From: Azoarcus sp.
Lineage (GTDB): Bacteria; Pseudomonadota; Gammaproteobacteria; Burkholderiales; Rhodocyclaceae
Direction: 5' to 3'
Assembly: GCA_030604735.1 (NCBI GenBank)
Contig: JAUVVG010000001.1
Location: 124,001 to 188,000 of the forward strand
Length of the DNA: 64,000 nt
Notes under the pieces: model-generated
The model's input: only the letters and a program-made list of their open reading frames with translations
Databases searched by the model: none
Told to the model about the DNA's origin: nothing
Program-made: the position numbers and the translations under genes
Shown here: positions 19,401 through 26,896 of the stretch, piece by piece
Position numbering within the stretch: position 1 is the stretch's first letter
Layout: every line of letters begins with the position of its first letter

Positions 19401-20043
19401 GGTCCGTGTGCCGGAACTGATCGCTTTCCAGGACGAGGCCTATGCCCGTCGCTATGCCGGGGTGATCGGTCGGGTCCTGGCCACCGAGCGTCAGGCGATG
19501 GGCAAGGGCAGTACCGCCCTGTCCGAGGCGGCGTCCCGCTACCTCTACAAGCTGATGGCCTACAAGGACGAGTACGAGGTGGCCCGCCTGCACAGCGACC
19601 CGGCCTTCCTCGCCGAGCTGGCCGCTCAGTTCCCGCACGGCTACTCGGTCCAGTACAACCTGGCCCCGCCGCTGCTGGCCAAGACCGACCCGGTGACCGG
19701 CCATCTGCAGAAGAAGCGCTATGGCGGCTGGATGCTCAAGGCCTTCCAACGCCTCGCCGGCCTCAAGCGGCTGCGTGGCAGCGCGCTGGATCTGTTCAGC
19801 AAGACCGAGGAGCGGCGCATGGAGCGTCAGCTGATCGAGGATTACATCGCCGAGCTGGACGACATCTGCAACCGCCTGACGCCGGCCAACCATGCTGCCG
19901 CGGTGGCGCTGGCGAGCGTCCCCGACGAGATCCGTGGCTATGGCCATGTGAAGGAGAAGAGCGTCGCCGAGGCACGCACGCTGCGCGCCAACCGTCGTGA
20001 GGCTTTCGCCAAGGCGGTCGCGGTCGAGCGCGAGGTGGCCTGA
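16492..20043 (+). CDS. fused indolepyruvate ferredoxin oxidoreductase-family protein
   Basis: 1183-residue 2-oxoacid:ferredoxin oxidoreductase with alpha and beta parts fused. In order: N-terminal pyrimidine-binding-like region (TGMFVSGYRGSPVGMLDAAF), a TPP-binding region near residues 431-490 (YCSGCPHNTSTQ; GIGCHTMAMWMG), an Fe-S segment at about 633-680 (CEGCGDCGEKSNC, then further Cys to FCPSF), and the gamma-type domain from about 725 (MGIGGTGSVTVVATLAKAAR; DQTGLAQKGGAV). Known relatives oxidise aryl- or indolepyruvate to the acyl-CoA and reduce ferredoxin. It is first in the plus-strand meta operon and ends 1 base before the xylT ATG. A role in a benzoate operon is not established; the substrate is unknown. 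Confidence 0.85.
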   Translation: MSSGKQTLNPFTQESGDIHLGGIDAIVRLTLDQVRTDARRGLRTGMFVSGYRGSPVGMLDAAFIKQQKTLLEHHIHFTDGINEDLAATAVWGTQMLHTVGKQKFDGVTGLWYGKAPGVDRSGDALKHANYTGIAKNGGVLAIAGDDPSCKSSSLCSQSEPMLYHVGMPSLYPGNVQEILDYGLHGYQMSRLAGLWVGMKIVTNVADGNGTADITPERLEFVTPDLSFDGKVFTPTMNLGMNVRAEALEMEQSLYTRRLEVAKRYARANNLNNVVVPNPDAWIGILTAGKTYNDLNQAFLEMGLDEAALRRYGIRILKMGMLFPMEPTIVREFAQGLEEIFVIEEKRPFLEMFAKQVLYGMANAPRIVGKFDEEERELLPHYGEFESDTIVRALLKRLSRKTRIESAENWLKRLDEIHSRSKLPTAVRTAWYCSGCPHNTSTQALDDSIVSAGIGCHTMAMWMGRNVVMGTHMGAEGTQWIGMAPFTEAQHIFQNMGDGTYAHSGSLAIRYAASTGVNITFKLLRNAHTSMTGGQAIQGEVPVVNMVADLLANGVKKVIVTTDDPSRFNAVQLPGGTEVWHRDRLDEAQRVLAATPGTTVLLHDQECAAELRRARSRGKADEPVEVTVINERVCEGCGDCGEKSNCMSVEPVQTEFGRKTRIHQSSCNKDFSCVKGFCPSFLTITPHPAPAGDAAPKKKKGRIPALERELPAPLKKVDDSLGVGIHVMGIGGTGSVTVVATLAKAARLEGKHVIGLDQTGLAQKGGAVISDIKITHAPFKGSNKISDGRADLYLGFDILNATDPKNLDKGNPERTIAVVSTTQTPTGQMVTNRKTLFPATQGLTAGIDRVTRKADNVYLDGQALAEGLFGDAMATNNFMVGVAFQAGTIPLEAESIEEAIRQSGVAVDMSLAAFRWGRMAVVDRAFVEAEVARHKSGTSVITLHKTPKLSPAAKAIVEGIGADGEVRRLVSVRVPELIAFQDEAYARRYAGVIGRVLATERQAMGKGSTALSEAASRYLYKLMAYKDEYEVARLHSDPAFLAELAAQFPHGYSVQYNLAPPLLAKTDPVTGHLQKKRYGGWMLKAFQRLAGLKRLRGSALDLFSKTEERRMERQLIEDYIAELDDICNRLTPANHAAAVALASVPDEIRGYGHVKEKSVAEARTLRANRREAFAKAVAVEREVA

Positions 20044-20044
20044 G

Positions 20045-20368
20045 ATGGCGACCAGGACGCCCCCGGTGTGGCATGCGGTGACGATTGCCGACACCGGTGA
20101 GACCTACCGCTGTCGCGAAGACGAGTCACTGCTGATCGGCATGGAGCGGCTAGGCAAGCGTGGGATCCCGGTGGGCTGCCGTGGTGGTGGCTGCGGCGTG
20201 TGCAAGGTGCATGTCACCGCCGGCAGCTTCGCCAAGCGGGTGATGAGCCGGGACTGGATCAGCGAGGACGAGGAGGCCGGCGACATCGTCCTGGCCTGCC
20301 GCGTCCGGCCGCAGTCGGACATCCGGCTCGAGGTGCTGGGAAAGATGAAGAAAAACGTCTGCGCCTGA
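20045..20368 (+). CDS. xylT: XylT-type 2Fe-2S ferredoxin
   Basis: A 107-residue plant-type ferredoxin with cluster ligands in CRGGGCGVC (about residues 40-48) and a fourth Cys in VLACRV. XylT-type ferredoxins reduce the oxidised active-site iron of catechol 2,3-dioxygenase and so rescue it from suicide inactivation; the dioxygenase gene follows. ATG 20045 was chosen; it is one base after the preceding stop (TGAGATG), implying translational coupling with the ior-like gene. The electron donor in this organism could be that oxidoreductase, which is inference. Confidence 0.9.
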   Translation: MATRTPPVWHAVTIADTGETYRCREDESLLIGMERLGKRGIPVGCRGGGCGVCKVHVTAGSFAKRVMSRDWISEDEEAGDIVLACRVRPQSDIRLEVLGKMKKNVCA

Positions 20369-20384
20369 GTTCGGGTGCGGCACA

Positions 20385-20405
20385 GCGGCAAGGCTTGCCT
20401 GCCGC
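20385..20405 (+). terminator. small hairpin between xylT and xylE
   Basis: GCGGCA (20385-20390) / TGCCGC (20400-20405), 9-base loop, no T-run. More likely an mRNA processing or stability hairpin than a true terminator. Confidence 0.35.
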
Positions 20406-20503
20406 AGGGCTCGGGGTGTTCCCCGCGTCTGCTGGAAACCCGGGGGCGGACAGGTGCTGCACTGGCCTGTGTCCCCGATCACAACCTGATGAGGAGATGA
20501 AAA

Positions 20504-21433
20504 ATGGCAACAACCGGAGTGATGCGTCCAGGCCACATTCAGCTGCGTGTGCTGGATCTCGATGAAAGTGTCGACTTCTACAAGAATGTGCTCGGCTTGG
20601 TCGAGACCGCACGAGACGAAGCCGGCCGGGTGTACTTCAAGGCCTGGGACGAGCGTGACCACAACAGCGTGATCCTGCGCCAGGCGGACCGCGCCGGCGT
20701 CGACCTGATCGGCTTCAAGGTCAAGGATGCCGCCACCCTGGAACAACTCGACAAGGATCTGCAGGCCTATGGCGTCGCCACCGAGCGTGTGCCGGCCGGA
20801 GAATTGCTCGAGACCGGCGAGCGGGTGCGCTTCACCATCCCGACCGGCCATGTGATGGAGCTCTACGCCGACAAGACCGATGTCGGCAACGGCCAGCCTT
20901 ATACCAACCCGGATCCGTGGATTCCGGCTGCCGAGCACGGCATCGCGCCGCACCGCTTCGACCACTGCCTGCTGTACGGCCCGAATCTGGAAGAGAACCT
21001 GAAGCTCTTCACCGAGGTGCTCGGCTTCCACCTGGTCGAGCGGATCCTGATGGAAGACGGCAAATCCTTGCTGGCCACCTTCATCTCCTGCTCGCACAAG
21101 GCGCATGACCTGGCCTTCGTCGCTCACCCGGAGCCGGGCAAACTGCACCACGTCTCGTTCCTGCTCGGCAGTTGGGAGCAGGTGCTGCGCGCCGCCGACA
21201 TCATGTCGATGAACCGGGTCTCGATCGACATCGGCCCGACCCGTCATGGCATCACCCGTGGCACCACGATCTACGCCTTCGACCCGTCCGGCAACCGTTT
21301 CGAAACCTTCTGCGGCGGTTATGAGACCTATCCGGACCACCAGGCCATCACCTGGACCTTCGACGAAGTCGGGGCCGGCATCTTCTACCACGACCGCAAG
21401 CTCAACGAGCGCTTCCTGAGCGTGGTGACCTGA
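20504..21433 (+). CDS. xylE: catechol 2,3-dioxygenase (extradiol)
   Basis: Non-heme Fe(II) enzyme that meta-cleaves catechol to 2-hydroxymuconic semialdehyde. 309 residues, two vicinal-oxygen-chelate modules: N-terminal (GHIQLRVLDLDESVDFYKNV) and catalytic C-terminal. The iron ligands are expected at His in HRFDHCLLYG, His in KLHHVSFLLG and Glu in GNRFETFCGGYETYPDH. A GAGGAG ribosome site precedes the ATG. Placed between the reactivating ferredoxin and the semialdehyde dehydrogenase. Confidence 0.96.
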   Translation: MATTGVMRPGHIQLRVLDLDESVDFYKNVLGLVETARDEAGRVYFKAWDERDHNSVILRQADRAGVDLIGFKVKDAATLEQLDKDLQAYGVATERVPAGELLETGERVRFTIPTGHVMELYADKTDVGNGQPYTNPDPWIPAAEHGIAPHRFDHCLLYGPNLEENLKLFTEVLGFHLVERILMEDGKSLLATFISCSHKAHDLAFVAHPEPGKLHHVSFLLGSWEQVLRAADIMSMNRVSIDIGPTRHGITRGTTIYAFDPSGNRFETFCGGYETYPDHQAITWTFDEVGAGIFYHDRKLNERFLSVVT

Positions 21434-21595
21434 TCCATTCGGCCCGCCCGCTGTGTCTCCGGCGCAGTGGGTGGGCGGCGACCCCTCAACCTCAACCCCG
21501 ACCCCAAGCCAATTCGACATCCGGGCCAGCCGCCGGTGCGCCAAAAGCGCCGGCCTCGCCCACCAGCGCAGCTCACAGGAGCGACGGAACACATC

Positions 21596-23056
21596 ATGCT
21601 TGCAGACAATATCCTCAATTTCATCAATGGCGAGTTCGTTGCGACCGACAAATGGTTCGACAACCGCACGCCCATTTCCAATGCCGTCATCGGCCAGGTC
21701 GCCGAAGCCGGCAAGCCCGAGGTGGATGCCGCTGTCGCGGCCGCCAGGGCCGCGCTGAAAGGCCCCTGGGGCTCGATGACGCTGGCGCGCCGGGTCGAGT
21801 TGCTCGAGGCGCTGGTGGCCGAGATCAACACGCGCTTCGACGAGTTCCTCGAGGCCGAGTGCGCCGATACCGGCAAACCGCGCAGCCTCGCCTCCCACAT
21901 CGACATTCCGCGTGGTGCGGCGAACTTCAAGGTGTTCGCCGACATGGTCAAGAACGTGCCGAGCGAGTTCTTCGAGATGGCCACGCCGGATGGCAGTTCG
22001 TGCATCAACTACGGCTATCGCAGCCCGGTCGGCGTGATCGGGGTGATCTGCCCGTGGAACCTGCCCTTGTTGCTGATGACCTGGAAGGTCGGCCCGGCGC
22101 TGGCCTGCGGCAACACCGTGGTGGTCAAGCCTTCGGAAGAGACCCCGCGCACCGCGGCGCTGCTCGGCGAGGTGATGAACAAGGTCGGCATCCCCAAGGG
22201 CGTCTACAACGTGGTGCATGGCTTCGGCCCGAACTCGGCCGGTGAGTTCCTGACTACGCATCCGGGTGTCGACGCGCTCACCTTCACCGGCGAGACCCGC
22301 ACCGGCGAGATCATCATGAAGGCCGCGGCCAACGGCTCGCGCCCGGTGTCGCTGGAGATGGGCGGCAAGAACGCCGCGATCGTGTTCGCCGACTGCGACT
22401 TCGACGCCGCGATCGAAGGCACGCTGCGCTCGGCCTTCGCCAACTGCGGCCAAGTCTGCCTGGGCACCGAGCGGGTGTATGTCGAACGTCCGATCTTCGA
22501 CAAGTTCGTCGCCGCGCTGAAGGCCGGCGCCGAGGGTCTGAAGATCGGCGTGCCGGACGATGCCACGACCAACATGGGTCCGCTGATCAGCAAGGAGCAC
22601 CAGAACAAGGTGCTGTCCTACTACCGCCTGGCGGTGGAAGAGGGCGCGACCGTGGTCACCGGCGGCGGCGTGCCCGACATGCCAGCCGAGCTCGCGGACG
22701 GCTGCTGGGTGCAGCCGACCATCTGGACCGGCTTGCCCGAAACCGCACGTGTGATCAAGGAAGAAATCTTCGGTCCGTGCTGCCACATCGCGCCCTTCGA
22801 CACGGTCGAGGAAGTGCTGGAGAAGGCCAACGACAACCAGTACGGCCTCGCGACCGCGATCTGGACCACCAACGTGAGCCGTGCCCACCGTGTGGCGCAG
22901 AAGATGGAAGTCGGTATCGCCTGGGTGAACAGCTGGTTCCTGCGCGACCTGCGCACCCCCTTCGGTGGCGCCAAGCAGTCCGGCATCGGCCGTGAAGGCG
23001 GGGTCCATTCGCTCGAGTTCTACACCGAGCTCAAGAACGTCTGCATCAAGCTGTGA
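21596..23056 (+). CDS. xylG: 2-hydroxymuconic semialdehyde dehydrogenase
   Basis: NAD-dependent aldehyde dehydrogenase that converts the ring-fission product to 4-oxalocrotonate. 486 residues from ATG 21596 (MLADNILNFINGEFVATDKW), preceded by an AGGAG site; the upstream in-frame stretch 21467-21595 has no family similarity. Motifs: PWNLPLLLMTWKVGPALACG, FTGETRTGE, catalytic Glu in LEMGGKNA and catalytic Cys in NCGQVCLGTERVYVE. With no semialdehyde hydrolase gene nearby, this is the only visible exit for the ring-fission product. Confidence 0.95.
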   Translation: MLADNILNFINGEFVATDKWFDNRTPISNAVIGQVAEAGKPEVDAAVAAARAALKGPWGSMTLARRVELLEALVAEINTRFDEFLEAECADTGKPRSLASHIDIPRGAANFKVFADMVKNVPSEFFEMATPDGSSCINYGYRSPVGVIGVICPWNLPLLLMTWKVGPALACGNTVVVKPSEETPRTAALLGEVMNKVGIPKGVYNVVHGFGPNSAGEFLTTHPGVDALTFTGETRTGEIIMKAAANGSRPVSLEMGGKNAAIVFADCDFDAAIEGTLRSAFANCGQVCLGTERVYVERPIFDKFVAALKAGAEGLKIGVPDDATTNMGPLISKEHQNKVLSYYRLAVEEGATVVTGGGVPDMPAELADGCWVQPTIWTGLPETARVIKEEIFGPCCHIAPFDTVEEVLEKANDNQYGLATAIWTTNVSRAHRVAQKMEVGIAWVNSWFLRDLRTPFGGAKQSGIGREGGVHSLEFYTELKNVCIKL

Positions 23057-23067
23057 GGAGCCCGAAC

Positions 23068-23850
23068 ATGGACCAGAACACCATCGATTCGCTGGGCGAC
23101 ACCCTGTTCGACGCGCTGACCGCGCGTCGCCCGATCGCGCCGCTGACCGCCAGCCACCCCGACATGACGATAGAGGACGCTTACCAGGTCCAGCAGCGCA
23201 TGATCGCGCGCCGGATCGAGCAGGGTGACCGCATCGTCGGCAAGAAGATCGGCGTCACCAGCAAGGCGGTGATGAACATGCTGGGCGTGCATCAACCGGA
23301 CTTCGGTTACCTGCTCGACAGCATGGTTTACAACGAAGGCGAGTCGGTCGAGATCGATTCGCTGATCCAGCCCAAGGCCGAGGGCGAGATCGCCTTCCTG
23401 CTGAAACGGGACCTGCAGGGCCCGGGCGTGACCGCCGCCGACGTACTGGCCGCCACCGAAGGGGTGATGGCCTGCTTCGAGATCGTCGATTCCCGCATCC
23501 AGGACTGGAAGATCAGGATCCAGGACACGGTCGCCGACAACGCCTCCTGCGGCGTACTCGTGCTCGGCGACCAACTGGTCGACATCGCCAACCTCGACCT
23601 GGCGCTGGCCGGCATGGTGCTGGAGAAGAACGGCGAGATCGTCGTCACCGGCGCCGGTGCGGCCTCCATGGCCCATCCGGTGAATGCCATGGTGTGGCTC
23701 GCCAACATGCTCGGCACGCTGGGTATCGCCCTCAAGGCGGGCGACATCGTCCTGTCCGGTGCGATGGGCGCGATGGTGCCGGTGGCCCGCGGCGACAACC
23801 TGCGCATGACCATCGGCGGCATCGGCGGCTGCTCGGTCCGCTTCGTCTGA
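23068..23850 (+). CDS. xylJ: 2-oxopent-4-enoate hydratase
   Basis: Metal-dependent hydratase that adds water to 2-hydroxypenta-2,4-dienoate (2-oxopent-4-enoate), giving 4-hydroxy-2-oxovalerate. 260 residues, fumarylacetoacetase-like fold: GKKIGVTSKAVMNMLGVHQP, metal-binding Glu in KAEGEIAFLL and EIVDSRIQDWKIRIQDTVAD. The ATG at 23068 is 11 bases after xylG. Its partner decarboxylase, a paralogue of the same fold, follows. Family members of the two types form a complex that channels the unstable dienol. Equivalent to DmpE. Confidence 0.93.
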   Translation: MDQNTIDSLGDTLFDALTARRPIAPLTASHPDMTIEDAYQVQQRMIARRIEQGDRIVGKKIGVTSKAVMNMLGVHQPDFGYLLDSMVYNEGESVEIDSLIQPKAEGEIAFLLKRDLQGPGVTAADVLAATEGVMACFEIVDSRIQDWKIRIQDTVADNASCGVLVLGDQLVDIANLDLALAGMVLEKNGEIVVTGAGAASMAHPVNAMVWLANMLGTLGIALKAGDIVLSGAMGAMVPVARGDNLRMTIGGIGGCSVRFV

Positions 23851-23905
23851 GCTCCCCGAGACACCCATACCCGAACCTCCCACTTTCAAAAAAGGAAATA
23901 CAGAC

Positions 23906-24694
23906 ATGAACCTCAGTCAGCAAACCATCGAACAGCTTGCCGAACACCTCGAAAACGCCGAGCTCGAGGCCCACGAGGTGGTGAAGATCACCGACGCCCA
24001 TCCGGACATGGACTGGGACGACGCCTACGCGATCCAGGCCGAGATCCTGCGCCGCAAGCTCGCCCGCGGCAATCGCGTGGTCGGCCTCAAGGCCGGCCTG
24101 ACCTCGCGCGGCAAGATGAAGCAGATGGGTGTCGAGACGCCGGTGTTCGGCTGGCTGGTCGACACCTTCAGCGTGCCGGACGGCGGCGAGATCAAGACCA
24201 GTGAGCTGATCCACCCCAAGGTCGAGCCCGAGATCGTGTTCGTCACCAAGCGCGCGCTCAAGGGCCCGGGCTGCCACATCGGCGCGGTGCTGGCCGCGAC
24301 CGACTTCGTGATGCCCGGCATCGAGATCATCGACTCGCGCTACAAGGACTTCAAGTTCGACCTCAAGAGCGTGATCGCGGACAACTGCTCGTCCACCCGC
24401 TTCGTGCTGGGCGGCCAGATGACCCCGGTCAACGGCCTCGACCTGCGCACGCTCGGTGTGGTGCTCGAGAAGAACGGCGAGCCGGTCGCGATCGGTGCCG
24501 GTGCGGCCGTGCTTGGCCACCCGGCCGCAGCGATCGCCGCCCTGGCCAACCACCTGGGTGCCCGCGGCGAGGAGATCCCGGCCGGCACGATGATCCTCTC
24601 CGGTGGCGTCACCGAGGCGGTGTCGGTGAGCGCGGGCGACAACGTCAGCCTGCGCATCCAGTCGCTCGGTACCACCAGCGTCCGTTTCATCTGA
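23906..24694 (+). CDS. xylI: 4-oxalocrotonate decarboxylase
   Basis: Metal-dependent decarboxylase acting on the keto form of 4-oxalocrotonate and releasing CO2. 262 residues, paralogous to the preceding hydratase: VGLKAGLTSRGKMKQMGVETPVFGWL, HPKVEPEIVFV, GIEIIDSRYKDFKFDLKSVIADN. It is distinguished from the hydratase by similarity to DmpH-type proteins (Lys-rich KFDLKSVIADN and EPEIVF). It follows xylJ by 55 bases and is the last catabolic gene before the transporter. Confidence 0.92.
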   Translation: MNLSQQTIEQLAEHLENAELEAHEVVKITDAHPDMDWDDAYAIQAEILRRKLARGNRVVGLKAGLTSRGKMKQMGVETPVFGWLVDTFSVPDGGEIKTSELIHPKVEPEIVFVTKRALKGPGCHIGAVLAATDFVMPGIEIIDSRYKDFKFDLKSVIADNCSSTRFVLGGQMTPVNGLDLRTLGVVLEKNGEPVAIGAGAAVLGHPAAAIAALANHLGARGEEIPAGTMILSGGVTEAVSVSAGDNVSLRIQSLGTTSVRFI

Positions 24695-24700
24695 TCCCCC

Positions 24701-24736
24701 GGGGGCGGTCCGACTCACAGGGTCGAGATCGCCCCC
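24701..24736 (+). terminator. hairpin between xylI and the ABC transporter genes
   Basis: GGGGGCG (24701-24707) / CGCCCCC (24730-24736), long loop, no T-run. It probably modulates rather than ends transcription into the transporter genes. Confidence 0.4.
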
Positions 24737-24775
24737 GCCAGATAAATACCCTCCACCCATAAAGGAAGAGACACC

Positions 24776-25951
24776 ATGAAAAATACCACCTCGTTATTCC
24801 GTAAGGCCGTCGTCGGCGCCGCGCTCACCGTCAGCGCAAGCGCCTTCAGCCTCGCGCAGGCGGCCGACACCGTCAAGGTCGGCCTGATGCTGCCCTACAC
24901 CGGCACCTTCGCCGCGCTGGGCAATGCGATCACCAACGGCTTCAAGCTTTACGTCGAAGAAAACGGCGGCGAACTTGCCGGCCGCAAGGTCGAGTACGTC
25001 GTAGTCGATGACGAGTCCAACCCGGCCCGCGCGACCGAGGTCGCCCGTCGCCTGGTCACCCGCGACAAGGTCGATGTGCTGGTCGGTACCGTTCACTCCG
25101 GCGTCGCGCTCGCGGCAGCCCGGGTCGCCGCCAGCACCAAGACGCTGATGATCGTGCCGAACGCCGGCGCCAACGACCTGACCGGCACGCTGTGCTCGCC
25201 CTATGTGTTCCGCTCGTCCTTCTCGGCCTGGCAGCCCTCTTATGCGATGGGCGAGGAGCTGGCCCGGCGCGGCCTGAAGAACGTGGTGACCCTGGCCTGG
25301 AATTACTCCTTCGGCACCGAGTCGGTCGCCGGCTTTACCGAAGGCTTCACCCAGGGGGGTGGCACCATCGTCAAGGACATGTCGCTGCCGTTCCCGAACG
25401 TCGAGTTCCAGCCCTTCCTGACCGAGATCGCCTCGCTGAAGCCGGACGCCGTGTTCGTCTTCTTCGCCGGCGCCGGTGCGGCCAAGTTCGTCAGCGACTA
25501 TGCTGCGGCCGGGTTGAACACCTCGATTCCGCTGTTCGGGCCGGGCTTCCTCAGCGAGGATGCGGTCGCGATGGGCGGGGCCGGTGAAGGCCTGCAGACC
25601 ACGCTGCACTACGCAGAAGGGCTGGATACCGAGCGCGACAACGCCTTCCGCACCGCCTATGCTGCCGCCTACTCGGCGCAGCCGGACGTCTATGCGGTGC
25701 AGGGCTACGACGCGGCGCAGATGTACCACGCCGGCCTGCAGGCCGCCAGCGGCGACCCGTCCCGGAAGGAAGACATCATCCAGGGCATCCAGTCCGCGAC
25801 GATCGACAGCCCGCGTGGCAGCTTCACCCTGTCGCGGGCACACAACCCGGTGCAGAACATCTATCTGCGTGAGATCAAGGACGGCAAGAACGTGATCGTC
25901 GGCGTGGTCTCCGAGTCGCTCGAGGATCCGGCGCGCGGCTGCAGCATGTAA
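24776..25951 (+). CDS. branched-chain-type ABC transporter substrate-binding protein
   Basis: A periplasmic binding protein of the LivJ/LivK (Peripla_BP_6) family, 391 residues. A clear signal peptide (VVGAALTVSASAFSLAQAAD) is followed by VKVGLMLPYTGTFAALGNAI, the usual mature start. Aromatic-acid transporters in related bacteria belong to this family, and the gene sits straight after the meta-pathway genes, so benzoate or a related acid is the inferred ligand. It begins the transporter run SBP-permease-permease-ATPase-ATPase. Confidence 0.88.
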   Translation: MKNTTSLFRKAVVGAALTVSASAFSLAQAADTVKVGLMLPYTGTFAALGNAITNGFKLYVEENGGELAGRKVEYVVVDDESNPARATEVARRLVTRDKVDVLVGTVHSGVALAAARVAASTKTLMIVPNAGANDLTGTLCSPYVFRSSFSAWQPSYAMGEELARRGLKNVVTLAWNYSFGTESVAGFTEGFTQGGGTIVKDMSLPFPNVEFQPFLTEIASLKPDAVFVFFAGAGAAKFVSDYAAAGLNTSIPLFGPGFLSEDAVAMGGAGEGLQTTLHYAEGLDTERDNAFRTAYAAAYSAQPDVYAVQGYDAAQMYHAGLQAASGDPSRKEDIIQGIQSATIDSPRGSFTLSRAHNPVQNIYLREIKDGKNVIVGVVSESLEDPARGCSM

Positions 25952-25989
25952 GCGCCCGGTCTCGATACCCTTCTCAATGTAAATCACGT

Positions 25990-26013
25990 CCCGGCAGGCG
26001 GTCGCCTGCCGGG
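25990..26013 (+). other. intercistronic hairpin after the binding-protein gene
   Basis: CCCGGCAGGCG (25990-26000) / CGCCTGCCGGG (26003-26013), 11 bp, immediately before the permease gene. Such hairpins often protect the upstream mRNA and give excess binding protein over permease. Confidence 0.7.
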
Positions 26014-26025
26014 CGGGGGACAGTC

Positions 26026-26892
26026 ATGGACTTTGCAAGCTTCCTGATCCAGACGCTGAACTCGCTGCAGTACGGCCTCCTGCTTTTCCTGGTGGCCAGC
26101 GGGCTGACGCTGGTGTTCGGCATCATGGGGATCATCAACCTCGCGCACGGCAGTTTCTACATGATCGGCGCCTACATCGCCTTCGTGCTCACCAGTGCGA
26201 CCGGCAGCCTGATGTTGGCGATCGCGCTCGGCATCCCGCTGGCGCTGGCCATCGGCGCCTTCCTGGAATGGGCGTTGTTTTCCCATCTTTACAAGCGTGA
26301 CCACCTCGAGCAGGTGCTGCTGACCTTCGGCCTGATCCTTATCTTCGAGCAACTGCGCAGCATCCTGATCGGTGACGATGTACACGGCGTGGCCATCCCG
26401 GCCTTTCTCGACATGTCGATACAGCTCACCGAAGTCATGAGCTACCCGGTCTACCGCCTGGCGATATCGGCGGTCTGCATCGTGCTGGCCATCGCGCTCT
26501 ACTACGTCATCCAGCGCACCCGACTGGGCATGATGATCCGCGCCGGCAATGACGACCGCACCATGGTCGAGGCGCTCGGGATCAACATCAACATGATGTA
26601 CCGCGTCGTGTTCGCGCTCGGTGTCGCACTTGCCGCGCTCGCCGGCATGCTCGCCGCACCGATCTCCTCGGTGTATCCGAACATGGGTAGCTCGGTGCTG
26701 ATCATCTCCTTCGTGGTCGTCGTCATCGGCGGTATCGGCTCGGTCTGGGGCGCGCTGGTCGCGGCGCTGATCGTCGGTTTTGCGGATACCTTCGGCAAGG
26801 TGTTGCTGCCCGAGATCTCCGGGATGATCGTCTATCTGGTCATGGCCGTGGTTCTGCTGTGGCGCCCCGAAGGCATTCTGAAAAAGGCCTGA
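26026..26892 (+). CDS. livH: branched-chain-type ABC transporter permease, LivH-like
   Basis: A 288-residue integral membrane protein with about eight hydrophobic helices. LivH-family features: LVASGLTLVFGIMGIINLAHGSFYMIGAY near the N-terminus and the coupling region TRLGMMIRAGNDDRTMVEALGIN around residues 165-190. First of two permeases forming the channel; it is followed by livM after 4 bases. Gene symbol by family; the substrate is inferred to be an aromatic acid. Confidence 0.88.
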   Translation: MDFASFLIQTLNSLQYGLLLFLVASGLTLVFGIMGIINLAHGSFYMIGAYIAFVLTSATGSLMLAIALGIPLALAIGAFLEWALFSHLYKRDHLEQVLLTFGLILIFEQLRSILIGDDVHGVAIPAFLDMSIQLTEVMSYPVYRLAISAVCIVLAIALYYVIQRTRLGMMIRAGNDDRTMVEALGININMMYRVVFALGVALAALAGMLAAPISSVYPNMGSSVLIISFVVVVIGGIGSVWGALVAALIVGFADTFGKVLLPEISGMIVYLVMAVVLLWRPEGILKKA

Positions 26893-26896
26893 GATC

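Noticed and set aside
16651..20094. Very long open frame antisense to the ior-like gene
   Set aside because: High GC leaves few stops in the opposite frame; the translation is His/Arg/Gly-rich with no recognisable domain, while the plus strand encodes a clear enzyme.
20150..23008. Long open frame antisense to xylE-xylG
   Set aside because: Same composition artefact; both plus-strand genes have intact catalytic motifs.
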